A stretch of DNA of 64,000 nt from Cafeteria roenbergensis (Eukaryota; Sar; Bigyra; Bicosoecida; Cafeteriaceae), in NCBI GenBank assembly GCA_008330645.1, contig VLTN01000076.1:84768-148767 (forward strand), given 5' to 3'. The notes under the pieces are model-generated. The model saw only the letters and a program-made list of their open reading frames with translations, was not told where the DNA came from and made no database searches. A program made the translations under genes and the position numbers. This document shows positions 50,601 through 60,780 of the stretch, piece by piece; within the stretch, counting starts at the first letter, position 1; every line of letters begins with the position of its first letter.

Positions 50601-51423
50601 TTGCATGGCCAGGTTTGCGCCAGGGCACGAGTGCTCCGGTAGGCTGAAGGAGCGGCTTGCCGCGACAGCCTCGACGGATGGCGCCGCTGCTGAACTGGTC
50701 AGCCATCGCCATGTCGCCAAGGATGGAGAGACGCTTTCGTCGCCGCCACCCTTGGAGCCAATCATGGTGTGGGGAGGCACAAGCAAGGATCCCAAAGTTG
50801 TGGCGGCTGACAAGGACGATGAGCCGATCAAGCCGTGGCAGCTCCTCAAGCATCGGCACGACTGGGGCGGCGTGGATGTCATGGTTGTGTTTGCGGTCAA
50901 GGACTGCGTTTACGTGCTTCTGCTCCAGTCCAAGGCATTTGAGCCATCGCTGTCCAGTGCGTCGAAGGAAATGACTGCCGCGACTGCGGCGAACTTGCAG
51001 ACTGGCATGTTCGAAATGGCGACGGAGCTGCGGAGTGCCGTCGTTCCAAGTCCTGATCCCGGCAAGGCCTGGAGCGACATCCCCGGCAAGCGGTCGCTGA
51101 TAGCCAGAATCATGGACAATGACATTGCCAAGGGATGCACCGAAATGGTCGTGTGCTCGTCTGTCATCACCACGAAGCTCATCAAGCAGGCCAGACCAGG
51201 CTGCGACACCGACCTGTTCAGCATTCCCGAGTCACCGGAGACCTTCCTTCTCGAAGAAGGCGAGCCAAGCGCCACTGGCAGCGCCGCAGCGAAGTCACGG
51301 AGCGTCCAGGTGTGGGACCTGCGGCTGCCTGCAGACAGCCTGGTGCTGCGAAAGTTGATGACGAAGGATATGGAAGATGCGTTGAGTGTGTGTGGGATTG
51401 AGCTGCCCAGCAGCGCCGAATGA
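47665..51423 (+). CDS. CR/Crinkler-like P-loop NTPase with C-terminal PD-(D/E)XK-like nuclease, copy A
   Basis: 1,252 residues, one exon. Residues 1-35 are Arg/Ala-rich, like an organelle-targeting or header segment. At about 233-275 five near-identical Glu/Lys/Ala units (EEQAAKEKREA) form a charged coiled coil. The NTPase follows: Walker A GPRGAGKT at 468-475 and Walker B MTLCFDES at 599-606, with a following ITGSS (about 637) that resembles a sensor motif. A helical middle region comes next. A C-terminal domain has D1066-WGGVD1071-VMVVF...VYVLLLQ1088-S-K1090, the spacing and strand pattern of a PD-(D/E)XK nuclease (D...QxK variant). This NTPase-plus-nuclease layout is that of the eukaryotic Crinkler/CR effector class thought to derive from transposon-encoded proteins. 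Family assignment is by architecture only. It could act as an intracellular or secreted nuclease effector, or belong to a mobile element. The stop codon overlaps an AATGAACATC motif like the retroelement terminus. Confidence 0.7.
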   Translation: MLARGLRGAGRASRAVLPPSARTAAAVRQHCLKPVAVLSGAGEPLCRTLWSAGFLVLQDSTGGARPVLVRPLSSAASETDSHPFSTDAERWADNHLPRESARRDAVGLALGALSLSSVSPTDARARVELGQDFFLFILEMAAVKGLRSADNEDIVELLGRLGTASMELAHCTDIDAVLQHAGVTLAMPGGEAQLAKWHRLGHLQSVAGGFAEVMAKPSTIATVQKHADFLLARAEEQAAKEKREAEEQAAKEKREAEEQAEKEKREAAEQAAKAKREAAEQELRLVPARRLFLELDRHLMVIDGRQGQALLDVLILRVQAALVSRLPADSPMMAVLPSNVVHLSRRLKQRSVDNACKLAEDAEAAVPPEDLSQAALTAVAERLVVKFKSWNDPSWLACQPALFDILHCTATTCPPVFLTAQDRHADAAKSHLPDVYFRRRTEPRGSWISEAFSCARPSPPGNSFLFTGPRGAGKTQTLLSMGFANAFLGAAHGEQRSTVIVLRPTDTLEQTDDSLGGKVSQLASRIVEAAARDPSNVVWRAMLRLGYLDAHLGGMSGLEVAAERMEAMTTIPWTAIGEDDRTMFGDMLDGHKRSPKISMTLCFDESQNYYVDRRVHHKFTRFVEDHYESNIPMRIVITGSSALLPRLIRGSAHDELLTQRLNAHSVAVRESGVSAPEFAVAAAPGSSFSSFGHAFNMSKMRTVTTIPYLEESEGLAFLRTSQRQHSAELTRFMETLPESDVEAKAMIAPLVAASNGNPRAFLQMKWSAVVEGGLEKAAEAAINDQYRRFRELVAAAKPVPERLVLLKAVGLAFLGKLKPEVSGSSTGRTKAGGMPVQQSSSIVDSSSGFVTPLSLLSAALSASQRLFGKDAAHTKELESFMSHSSSSGSTALAGDDFEAAADFWLEVGFFRGRTSARSLVLPGEVWTSFAVQLVLAGSALTSVELMALISPSRQGLSDHFERLLAAELLHSGFQAFVSACMARFAPGHECSGRLKERLAATASTDGAAAELVSHRHVAKDGETLSSPPPLEPIMVWGGTSKDPKVVAADKDDEPIKPWQLLKHRHDWGGVDVMVVFAVKDCVYVLLLQSKAFEPSLSSASKEMTAATAANLQTGMFEMATELRSAVVPSPDPGKAWSDIPGKRSLIARIMDNDIAKGCTEMVVCSSVITTKLIKQARPGCDTDLFSIPESPETFLLEEGEPSATGSAAAKSRSVQVWDLRLPADSLVLRKLMTKDMEDALSVCGIELPSSAE

Positions 51424-51440
51424 ACATCTGGAAGTGATCG

Positions 51441-51930
51441 AATGAATGAACATCGTTGGGGGGGGTCGAAAACTCGCGTAACCATGCCACACACTCGAGT
51501 CACAGACTCACCAATCACCAATCCAGCAACTCCATCACCGATGAATCACAAACCCCGCCAAACCCGCAATCCCAAGACTCAAGTCCCAGATCATTCCCAT
51601 CACACTGCCTCGAGTCGCCACTCAGCCGCCCCTGCTCACCGCATACGCTCCACCTGCTGCCGCAGGTACTGCGTCTGCCCGATCAGCTGGGTCGCCAGTC
51701 CCTTGGCGATGACCTCGTTCAGCCTCGACAGCCAGCGAAAGGCCCAGCGCGCACGCTCCCTCGGCCGGTCGCCGAAGGCCGTGTCCGCCACCTTCTTGAG
51801 GAAGGCGAAGGCCGCCGGTCCCATGCGTCCCGTGGTCGTGACGACGAAGGGCACAATGGAGCTCAAGTTGTCCTTTGTAGCTGAGCTCTTCTTGTACTCC
51901 CTCATCTTGTCATTCTCACGGCGTTCGAGA
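51441..51930 (-). mobile_element. Retroelement copy 7, 5'-truncated (0.49 kb)
   Basis: Starts 17 bp after the NTPase-nuclease stop codon (ATGAATGAACATCG). Retains the 3' UTR and the last 89 codons (stop 51,636-51,638). Ends at GCGTTCGAGA, directly joined to copy 8. Confidence 0.88.
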
Positions 51931-52979
51931 TGATGAACATCGTTGGGGGGGGTCGAAACCTTGCGTCACCATGCCACACACTCGATTCATAGACTCACCA
52001 ATCACCAATCCAGCAACTCCATCACCGATGAATCACAAACCGCGCCAAACCCGCAATCCCAAGTCTCAAGTCCCAGATCCCTGCCATCACACTGCCTCGA
52101 GTCGCCACTCAGCCGCCCCTGCTCACCGCATACGCTCCACCTGCTGTCGCAGGTACTGCGTCTGCCCGATCAGCTGGGTCGCCAGTCCCTTGGCGATGAC
52201 CTCGTTCAGCCTCGACAGCCAGCGGAAGGCCCAGCGCGCACGCTCCCTCGGCCGATCGCCGAAGGCCGTGTCCGCCACCTTCTTGAGGAAGGCGAAGGCC
52301 ACCGGTCCCATGCGTCCCGTGGTCGTGACGACGAAGGGCACAATGGAGCTCAAGTTGTCCTTTGTAGCTGAGCTCTTCTTGTACTCCCCCATCTTGTCAT
52401 TCTCACGGCGCTCGAGAAAGGCGTCCATGCTCTGCAGGCCCTGCGTCACGTAGGACTTGCTCACCGCCGAGGTGATCTGCACGTCGACGAGACGGGTGGT
52501 CTCGAAGTCGACGTGCACCCGCAGGTCCGGTCGCTTGCGCGCGGCCTCGCTGGACCCCGGCTGGGACCCGAAGCGCGTCTGCCCGTCCTGCCAGCTGGAG
52601 GGCTCCACCACCGACTGTAGTCCCGCCGAGCGCACCGCCGCGTGCAGGACGTCACGGACGTCGTTGTGCGCCCGGATGGTGGAGCCCTTGCCGCAGCGGC
52701 AGCGCGCCAGGTGATGTGCCACACCGGAGACCCCGCCGATGTGGACGGTGCCTCTCGCGGTGGTGTCCCGCTGCACGCACGCGCAGTTGATCGACACGCC
52801 GTCCGGCACCACGTGGTCGGCCTCGGAGGCTCCGATGCGGTAGCGGGTGACCACCGCGAACTCCTCGTCCGTGAGCCCGCGGGGTCCCATCATCGTGTTG
52901 CGGAGCCAGTAGTGCGTTCCCGGCGCGCACGCCTCTCGGAACGCGACCAGGTCGCTCATGACACGCAGCATGGCCGGGT
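51931..52979 (-). mobile_element. Retroelement copy 8, 5'-truncated (1.05 kb)
   Basis: Intact reading frame on the minus strand from the truncated end (about 52,978) to the stop at 52,123-52,125. It includes the Cys/His cluster and the PD...D block. Ends at GGCCGGGT, the same truncation point as copy 9, and is directly followed by GAAATGATGAACATCG of copy 9. Confidence 0.88.
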
Positions 52980-54032
52980 GAAATGATGAACATCGTTGGG
53001 GGGGTCGACAACTCGCGTAACCATGCCACACACTCGATTCACAGACTCACCAATCACCAATCCAGCAACTCCATCACCGATGAATCACAAACCGCGCCAA
53101 ACCCGCAATCCCAAGTCCCAAGTCCCAGATCCCTGCCATCACACTGCCTCGAGTCGCCACTCAGCCGCCCCTGCTCACCGCATACGCTCCACCTGCTGTC
53201 GCAGGTACTGCGTCTGCCCGATCAGCTGGGTCGCCAGTCCCTTGGCGATGACCTCGTTCAGCCTCGACAGCCAGCGGAAGGCCCAGCGCGCACGCTCCCT
53301 CGGCCGGTCGCCGAAGGCCGTGTCCGCCACCTTCTTGAGGAAGGCGAAGGCCGCCGGTCCCATGCGTCCCGTGGTCGTGACGACGAAGGGCACAATGGAG
53401 CTCATGTTGTCCTTTTGTAGCTGAGCTCTTCTTGTACTCCCTCATCTTGTCATTCTCACGGCGCTCGAGAAAGGCGTCCATGCTCTGCAGGCCCTGCGTC
53501 ACGTAGGACTTGCTCACCGCCGAGGTGATCTGCACGTCGACGAGACGGGTGGTCTCGAAGTCGACGTGCACCCGCAGGTCCGGTCGCTTGCGCGCGGCCT
53601 CGCTGGACCCCGGCTGGGACCCGAAGCGCGTCTGCCCGTCCTGCCAGCTGGAGGGCTCCACCACCGACTGTAGTCCCGCCGAGCGCACCGCCGCGTGCAG
53701 GACGTCACGGACGTCGTTGTGCGCCCGGATGGTGGAGCCCTTGCCGCAGCGACAGCGCGCCAGGTGATGCGCCACGCCGGAGATCCCGCCGATGTGGACG
53801 GTGCCTCTCGCGGTGGTGTCCCGCTGCACGCACGCGCAGTTGATCGACACGCCGTCCGGCACCACGTGGTCGGCCTCGGAGGCTCCGATGCGGTAGCGGG
53901 TGACCACCGCGAACTCCTCGTCCGTGAGCCCGCGGGGTCCCATCATCGTGTTGCGGAGCCAGTAGTGCGTTCCCGGCGCGCACGCCTCTCGGAACGCGAC
54001 CAGGTCGCTCATGACACGCAGCATGGCCGGGT
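52980..54032 (-). mobile_element. Retroelement copy 9, 5'-truncated (1.05 kb)
   Basis: Nearly identical to copy 8 with the same 5' break, so the two probably arose by local tandem duplication. It carries an extra T (GTCCTTTTGTAG, near 53,412) that frameshifts the terminal domain. It ends unit A of the large duplication. Confidence 0.87.
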
Positions 54033-55318
54033 GAAATGATGAACATCGTTGGGGGGGGTCGACAACTCGCGTAACCATGCCACACACTCGATTCACAGAC
54101 TCACCAATCACCAATCCAGCAACTCCATCACCGATGAATCACAAACCCCGCCAAACCCGCAATCCCAAGTCTCAAGTCCCAGATCCCTGCCATCACACTG
54201 CCTCGAGTCGCCACTCAGCCACCCCTGCTCACCGCATACGCTCCACCTGCTGTCGCAGGTACTGCGTCTGCCCGATCAGCTGGGTCGCCAGTCCCTTGGC
54301 GATGACCTCGTTCAGCCTCGACAGCCAGCGGAAGGCCCAGCGCGCACGCTCCCTCGGCCGGTCGCCGAAGGCCGTGTCCGCCACCTTCTTGAGGAAGGTG
54401 AAGGCCGCCGGTCCCATGCGTCCCGTGGTCGTGACGACGAAGGGCACAATGGAGCTCAAGTTGTCCTTTGTAGCTGAGCTCTTCTTGTACTCCCTCATCT
54501 TGTCATTCTCACGGCGCTCGAGAAAGGCGTCCATGCTCTGCAGGCCCTGCGTCACGTAGGACTTGCTCACCGCCGAGGTGATCTGCACGTCGACGAGACG
54601 GGTGGTCTCGAAGTCGACGTGCACCCGCAGGTCTGGTCGCTTGCGCGCGGCCTCGCTGGACCCCGGCTGGGACCCGAAGCGCGCCTGCCCGTCCTGCCAG
54701 CTGGAGGGCTCCACCACCGACTGTAGTCCCGCCGAGCGCACCGCCGCGTGCAGGACGTCACGGACGTCGTTGTGCGCCCGGATGGTGGAGCCCTTGCCGC
54801 AGCGGCAGCGCGCCAGGTGGTGCGCCACGCCCGAGACCCCGCCGATGTGGACGGTGCCTCTCGCGGTGGTGTCCCGCTGCACGCACGCGCAGTTGATCGA
54901 CACGCCGTCCGGCACCACGTGGTCGGCCTCGGAGGTTCCGATGCGGTAGCGGGTGACCACCGCGAACTCCTCGTCCGTGAGCCCGCGGGGTCCCATCATC
55001 GTGTTGCGGAGCCAGTAGTGCGTTCCCGGCACGCACGCCTCTCGGAACGCGACCAGATCGCTCATGACGCGCAGCATGGCCGGGTCGTCGATGTTGGCGA
55101 TGCGCTTCTCCGGCGTGCCCTTGGCCATCGCCTCGGCCCTGCAGCGCGCTGTGCAGGCCCTGCGCGCCTTGGCCAGACGGCGCAGGAAGACGCACTCGTG
55201 CTTGATGCGCAGCATGTCGTCGTGGTGCAGCACCATCTTGCGCTGCCAGGGCGCCTGGACTTGCCCGTTCGCGAGCTTCACCACCCCGTCGCCGTACAGG
55301 CACCTGCGGAGCTTGGCC
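54033..55318 (-). mobile_element. Retroelement copy 10, 5'-truncated (1.29 kb)
   Basis: Counterpart of copy 6 in unit B, but without the extra bases: an uninterrupted 351-codon frame runs on the minus strand from 55,284 to 54,229. It contains the basic region, Cys/His cluster, PD...D block and terminal VTTTGRMGPAAF domain. Similarity to copies 1 and 13 ends at CTTGGCC (55,318). Confidence 0.88.
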
Positions 55319-56514
55319 CGCAGCCACCCCGGCAGCTGATGTTTGGCGGCAGGGGCGCGGGCGATCGTGCTCCGCGAGGTCTCGCGTTGCCTGCCGATCC
55401 CGGGACGTGGTTGTCCTCGTCTCTTCTGCCCGGCTCATCGACGCCTCCGGAAGAACTGGATGCTTGCCCGTCCGCGAATTGAATCGCCCTGCCGGGCAGG
55501 CCCGAATGCGCGACAATCGCCAAGGCCGAAGCACGAGACGACTCTCCCCAATCGCGACGCCACGCTGAGCGCAATTCCTACTCCGTGCCCCGGGCAACCT
55601 CGTGCCCCCACGGCCTCTGTGCGCAAGGCCTAGTCCCTTCCGTTCTCTGTCCATTGCAGGACGCGTGGGTCCTGGCAGCACGCCGAGTCGTCGACTCCAG
55701 CCAACTGAAGCCATGAGCCTCCACCAGCCGATCCTATTCGCTTATGCCTTCGGCCAGGCATCGCTTGCCCACCTTCCTCGGAAACAGCTGTGGCTGGGCT
55801 GAGCCCCGAAGCAACGCGAAGGAGACGCAGCATCTGCCACTCGCTACCTCCTCGTGTGCTCCGCGGGGCGGTGGGCGAGCACCGCAAGCCGAGTGCTGGG
55901 CATAGACTGCACAGGTTCACGACAATGCGCTGATTGCCCACCCGAAATTCCTGGCCGCGTCTCCCATGCTCTGGGGCGGGGCTTGCGGCGGCGGCGCCTC
56001 CGGCGGGGTTGCCTCCCCATCCAGCGCGATTTCAGGGTCCTGGCCCCCAACATTTGCTTTGATGCAACAAAAGTCTCGCAGGGGAGGGAGTGGGCGCTGG
56101 GTGTGGGGCTGGAGCGGTCCTGGGGCGGTTGGAGAGCCTGCGCGACAGCGGCGACAAGCAGTGCCTGTGCTTCGCAACGCCCGCCAAACGCGCAAGCCAC
56201 ACTCAAGCACGACCACACCATGCGCCATGCGCGAAAACAAGTATTGCCGGATCTGCGGGTCGACTGGGCGATGACCGGGCTGCAGGCGCGGCCCTGTTCG
56301 GCCGGCTGTGCGTTGTTGGTTTGCTCGCGGTTCTGCTGGAATTCGCTGGCTCTGCTCTCGACTGATTCCGGCAGAGTTACAGGCCAGCACAAAAACGTGA
56401 CGACGGCGAACTAGCCGAGCGCACTCGGCCTTGCTGCGCGGACCTCCCGGAGGCCGCCCGCGACGCTGAGAGGCCCACAGAGGGCAACCTTCTTCGCTTT
56501 GTGCCGAGCTTGCC
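55319..56514. other. Spacer upstream of NTPase-nuclease gene copy B
   Basis: Same sequence as 46,468-47,664 except for one base deletion in a T run (near 56,331). No independent gene seen. Confidence 0.5.
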
Positions 56515-59500
56515 ATGCTGGCGCGGGGCTTACGGGGCGCAGGGCGGGCGTCGCGGGCTGTGCTGCCTCCAAGCGCCCGGACGGCCGCTGCGGTTCGGCA
56601 GCATTGCCTCAAGCCAGTCGCCGTCCTGAGCGGCGCAGGCGAGCCCTTGTGCCGCACCCTTTGGAGCGCAGGTTTCTTGGTGCTTCAGGACAGCACGGGC
56701 GGCGCGCGGCCCGTCCTGGTGCGCCCTCTGAGCTCCGCGGCGTCGGAGACTGACTCCCACCCGTTTTCGACTGACGCCGAGCGGTGGGCTGACAACCACC
56801 TGCCCAGAGAATCTGCAAGGCGCGACGCCGTTGGTCTGGCTCTGGGAGCACTCTCGCTGTCCTCCGTCTCGCCGACGGACGCTCGAGCGCGGGTGGAGCT
56901 CGGGCAAGACTTTTTTTTGTTCATTCTGGAAATGGCTGCCGTCAAGGGGCTCCGCTCTGCCGACAACGAGGACATCGTCGAGCTACTTGGAAGGCTCGGC
57001 ACCGCCAGCATGGAGCTCGCCCACTGCACCGACATTGACGCCGTGCTTCAGCATGCCGGGGTGACTCTGGCAATGCCCGGCGGCGAGGCGCAGCTGGCCA
57101 AGTGGCACCGACTGGGCCACCTGCAGTCCGTGGCCGGAGGCTTCGCAGAGGTCATGGCCAAGCCGTCCACCATCGCCACAGTGCAGAAGCATGCAGACTT
57201 CTTGCTGGCAAGGGCTGAGGAGCAGGCCGCGAAGGAAAAGCGCGAGGCCGAGGAGCAGGCCGCGAAGGAAAAGCGCGAGGCCGAGGAGCAGGCCGAGAAG
57301 GAAAAGCGCGAGGCCGCAGAGCAGGCCGCGAAGGCCAAGCGCGAGGCCGCGGAGCAGGAACTCCGGCTTGTTCCAGCTCGTAGGCTGTTTCTGGAGTTGG
57401 ACCGCCACTTAATGGTCATCGACGGACGGCAAGGCCAAGCTCTCTTGGATGTGCTCATCCTAAGAGTTCAGGCAGCGCTGGTCAGCAGGCTGCCTGCCGA
57501 CAGCCCGATGATGGCTGTCCTGCCATCGAACGTCGTTCACCTCAGCCGGCGGCTCAAGCAGCGGTCAGTCGATAACGCCTGCAAGCTAGCAGAGGATGCC
57601 GAAGCTGCAGTCCCTCCCGAGGACCTGTCCCAAGCTGCCCTCACGGCCGTGGCGGAGCGCCTGGTAGTCAAGTTCAAATCGTGGAATGACCCCAGTTGGC
57701 TGGCATGTCAACCCGCGCTTTTTGATATCCTTCACTGCACGGCAACGACATGTCCGCCGGTGTTCTTGACTGCACAGGACAGGCATGCCGATGCCGCGAA
57801 GAGCCACCTGCCTGACGTTTACTTCAGGAGGCGCACAGAGCCTAGGGGCTCTTGGATCAGCGAAGCATTCAGTTGCGCGAGGCCGAGTCCACCAGGCAAC
57901 TCTTTCCTTTTCACGGGACCCCGTGGCGCTGGCAAGACGCAGACGCTGCTCTCGATGGGTTTCGCCAACGCATTCTTGGGAGCCGCTCACGGCGAACAGC
58001 GAAGCACTGTGATTGTGTTGCGGCCCACAGACACCCTGGAGCAGACGGACGACAGCCTTGGTGGCAAGGTGTCGCAGCTCGCAAGCCGCATCGTTGAAGC
58101 TGCGGCCCGAGATCCGAGCAACGTGGTGTGGAGAGCCATGCTTCGGCTGGGGTACCTCGACGCTCACCTGGGTGGTATGTCTGGGCTTGAGGTCGCCGCG
58201 GAGCGCATGGAGGCGATGACAACGATCCCTTGGACTGCAATTGGCGAGGACGACAGAACCATGTTCGGAGACATGCTCGACGGCCACAAGCGATCTCCCA
58301 AGATCAGCATGACCCTGTGCTTCGACGAGAGCCAGAACTACTACGTTGACCGCCGCGTCCACCACAAGTTTACCCGCTTTGTGGAGGACCACTACGAATC
58401 GAACATCCCGATGCGGATCGTGATCACTGGCAGCTCGGCCCTTCTTCCCCGCCTCATTCGCGGATCGGCGCATGATGAACTGTTGACGCAGCGCCTCAAC
58501 GCGCACAGTGTCGCCGTCCGCGAGAGCGGCGTGAGTGCGCCAGAATTTGCGGTCGCAGCGGCACCCGGATCCTCGTTCAGCTCGTTCGGGCACGCATTCA
58601 ACATGAGTAAGATGAGAACCGTCACTACGATCCCCTATCTCGAGGAATCCGAGGGTCTGGCCTTCCTACGGACGTCCCAGCGGCAGCACTCCGCGGAGTT
58701 GACGCGCTTCATGGAAACCTTGCCCGAGTCGGACGTTGAGGCCAAGGCGATGATCGCGCCCTTGGTGGCGGCATCCAACGGCAACCCACGAGCTTTCCTT
58801 CAGATGAAGTGGAGCGCGGTAGTCGAAGGTGGTCTTGAGAAAGCGGCCGAAGCTGCCATCAATGATCAGTACCGACGTTTCCGGGAGCTCGTTGCCGCTG
58901 CCAAGCCCGTCCCCGAACGCCTGGTTCTCCTAAAGGCAGTTGGGCTGGCCTTTCTCGGGAAGCTCAAGCCGGAGGTATCCGGCTCAAGCACCGGGCGCAC
59001 GAAAGCAGGCGGAATGCCAGTGCAACAGTCGAGCTCGATCGTCGATTCGTCGTCCGGCTTCGTAACACCGCTCTCGCTATTGAGTGCTGCGCTGTCAGCG
59101 TCGCAGCGGCTCTTTGGCAAGGACGCTGCGCACACCAAGGAGCTGGAGAGCTTCATGTCACACTCCAGCAGCAGCGGCAGCACGGCATTGGCAGGTGATG
59201 ACTTCGAAGCTGCGGCAGACTTTTGGCTTGAAGTCGGCTTCTTTCGGGGCCGGACTAGCGCACGTTCGCTCGTTCTGCCCGGCGAAGTGTGGACCTCCTT
59301 TGCCGTGCAGCTCGTTCTTGCCGGATCTGCTCTCACCTCGGTTGAGTTGATGGCCCTGATCAGCCCTTCAAGGCAGGGTCTGAGCGACCACTTCGAGCGC
59401 TTGCTCGCGGCCGAGCTGCTCCACAGTGGTTTCCAGGCGTTCGTGTCGGCTTGCATGGCCAGGTTTGCGCCAGGGCACGAGTGCTCCGGTAGGCTGAAGG

Positions 59501-60273
59501 AGCGGCTTGCCGCGACAGCCTCGACGGATGGCGCCGCTGCTGAACTGGTCAGCCATCGCCATGTCGCCAAGGATGGAGAGACGCTTTCGTCGCCGCCACC
59601 CTTGGAGCCAATCATGGTGTGGGGAGGCACAAGCAAGGATCCCAAAGTTGTGGCGGCTGACAAGGACGATGAGCCGATCAAGCCGTGGCAGCTCCTCAAG
59701 CATCGGCACGACTGGGGCGGCGTGGATGTCATGGTTGTGTTTGCGGTCAAGGACTGCGTTTACGTGCTTCTGCTCCAGTCCAAGGCATTTGAGCCATCGC
59801 TGTCCAGTGCGTCGAAGGAAATGACTGCCGCGACTGCGGCGAACTTGCAGACTGGCATGTTCGAAATGGCGACGGAGCTGCGGAGTGCCGTCGTTCCAAG
59901 TCCTGATCCCGGCAAGGCCTGGAGCGACATCCCCGGCAAGCGGTCGCTGATAGCCAGAATCATGGACAATGACATTGCCAAGGGATGCACCGAAATGGTC
60001 GTGTGCTCGTCTGTCATCACCACGAAGCTCATCAAGCAGGCCAGACCAGGCTGCGACACCGACCTGTTCAGCATTCCCGAGTCACCGGAGACCTTCCTTC
60101 TCGAAGAAGGCGAGCCAAGCGCCACTGGCAGCGCCGCAGCGAAGTCACGGAGCGTCCAGGTGTGGGACCTGCGGCTGCCTGCAGACAGCCTGGTGCTGCG
60201 AAAGTTGATGACGAAGGATATGGAAGATGCGTTGAGTGTGTGTGGGATTGAGCTGCCCAGCAGCGCCGAATGA
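56515..60273 (+). CDS. CR/Crinkler-like P-loop NTPase with C-terminal PD-(D/E)XK-like nuclease, copy B
   Basis: Encodes a 1,252-residue protein identical in translation to copy A, with Walker A at residues 468-475, Walker B at 599-606 and the nuclease-like D1071...Q1088-x-K1090 motif. Codon-level identity is almost complete, with one synonymous change noticed (56,647). This indicates either a very recent tandem duplication or ongoing conversion. Its flanks are the same as those of copy A: a 1.2-kb spacer upstream and a retroelement 17 bp after the stop codon. Reading frame and start choice are as for copy A, the first ATG of the open frame. Confidence 0.7.
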   Translation: MLARGLRGAGRASRAVLPPSARTAAAVRQHCLKPVAVLSGAGEPLCRTLWSAGFLVLQDSTGGARPVLVRPLSSAASETDSHPFSTDAERWADNHLPRESARRDAVGLALGALSLSSVSPTDARARVELGQDFFLFILEMAAVKGLRSADNEDIVELLGRLGTASMELAHCTDIDAVLQHAGVTLAMPGGEAQLAKWHRLGHLQSVAGGFAEVMAKPSTIATVQKHADFLLARAEEQAAKEKREAEEQAAKEKREAEEQAEKEKREAAEQAAKAKREAAEQELRLVPARRLFLELDRHLMVIDGRQGQALLDVLILRVQAALVSRLPADSPMMAVLPSNVVHLSRRLKQRSVDNACKLAEDAEAAVPPEDLSQAALTAVAERLVVKFKSWNDPSWLACQPALFDILHCTATTCPPVFLTAQDRHADAAKSHLPDVYFRRRTEPRGSWISEAFSCARPSPPGNSFLFTGPRGAGKTQTLLSMGFANAFLGAAHGEQRSTVIVLRPTDTLEQTDDSLGGKVSQLASRIVEAAARDPSNVVWRAMLRLGYLDAHLGGMSGLEVAAERMEAMTTIPWTAIGEDDRTMFGDMLDGHKRSPKISMTLCFDESQNYYVDRRVHHKFTRFVEDHYESNIPMRIVITGSSALLPRLIRGSAHDELLTQRLNAHSVAVRESGVSAPEFAVAAAPGSSFSSFGHAFNMSKMRTVTTIPYLEESEGLAFLRTSQRQHSAELTRFMETLPESDVEAKAMIAPLVAASNGNPRAFLQMKWSAVVEGGLEKAAEAAINDQYRRFRELVAAAKPVPERLVLLKAVGLAFLGKLKPEVSGSSTGRTKAGGMPVQQSSSIVDSSSGFVTPLSLLSAALSASQRLFGKDAAHTKELESFMSHSSSSGSTALAGDDFEAAADFWLEVGFFRGRTSARSLVLPGEVWTSFAVQLVLAGSALTSVELMALISPSRQGLSDHFERLLAAELLHSGFQAFVSACMARFAPGHECSGRLKERLAATASTDGAAAELVSHRHVAKDGETLSSPPPLEPIMVWGGTSKDPKVVAADKDDEPIKPWQLLKHRHDWGGVDVMVVFAVKDCVYVLLLQSKAFEPSLSSASKEMTAATAANLQTGMFEMATELRSAVVPSPDPGKAWSDIPGKRSLIARIMDNDIAKGCTEMVVCSSVITTKLIKQARPGCDTDLFSIPESPETFLLEEGEPSATGSAAAKSRSVQVWDLRLPADSLVLRKLMTKDMEDALSVCGIELPSSAE

Positions 60274-60290
60274 ACATCTGGAAGTGATCG

Positions 60291-60780
60291 AATGAATGAA
60301 CATCGTTGGGGGGGGTCGAAAACTCGCGTAACCATGCCACACACTCGAGTCACAGACTCACCAATCACCAATCCAGCAACTCCATCACCGATGAATCACA
60401 AACCCCGCCAAACCCGCAATCCCAAGACTCAAGTCCCAGATCATTCCCATCACACTGCCTCGAGTCGCCACTCAGCCGCCCCTGCTCACCGCATACGCTC
60501 CACCTGCTGCCGCAGGTACTGCGTCTGCCCGATCAGCTGGGTCGCCAGTCCCTTGGCGATGACCTCGTTCAGCCTCGACAGCCAGCGAAAGGCCCAGCGC
60601 GCACGCTCCCTCGGCCGGTCGCCGAAGGCCGTGTCCGCCACCTTCTTGAGGAAGGCGAAGGCCGCCGGTCCCATGCGTCCCGTGGTCGTGACGACGAAGG
60701 GCACAATGGAGCTCAAGTTGTCCTTTGTAGCTGAGCTCTTCTTGTACTCCCTCATCTTGTCATTCTCACGGCGTTCGAGA
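60291..60780 (-). mobile_element. Retroelement copy 11, 5'-truncated (0.49 kb)
   Basis: Unit B counterpart of copy 7, with the same truncation and the same direct join to the next copy. Coding remnant stop at 60,486-60,488. Confidence 0.88.

Larger units (their letters stand above)
45185..54032. repeat. Tandem segmental duplication, unit A (about 8.85 kb)
   Basis: Unit A (retroelement copy 6, spacer, NTPase-nuclease gene, copies 7-9) is followed immediately by unit B with the same order. Offsets between matching positions fall from 8,855 to 8,850 through a few small indels. The only substitution I noticed in the gene is synonymous (CTG/TTG at 47,797/56,647). Confidence 0.95.
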
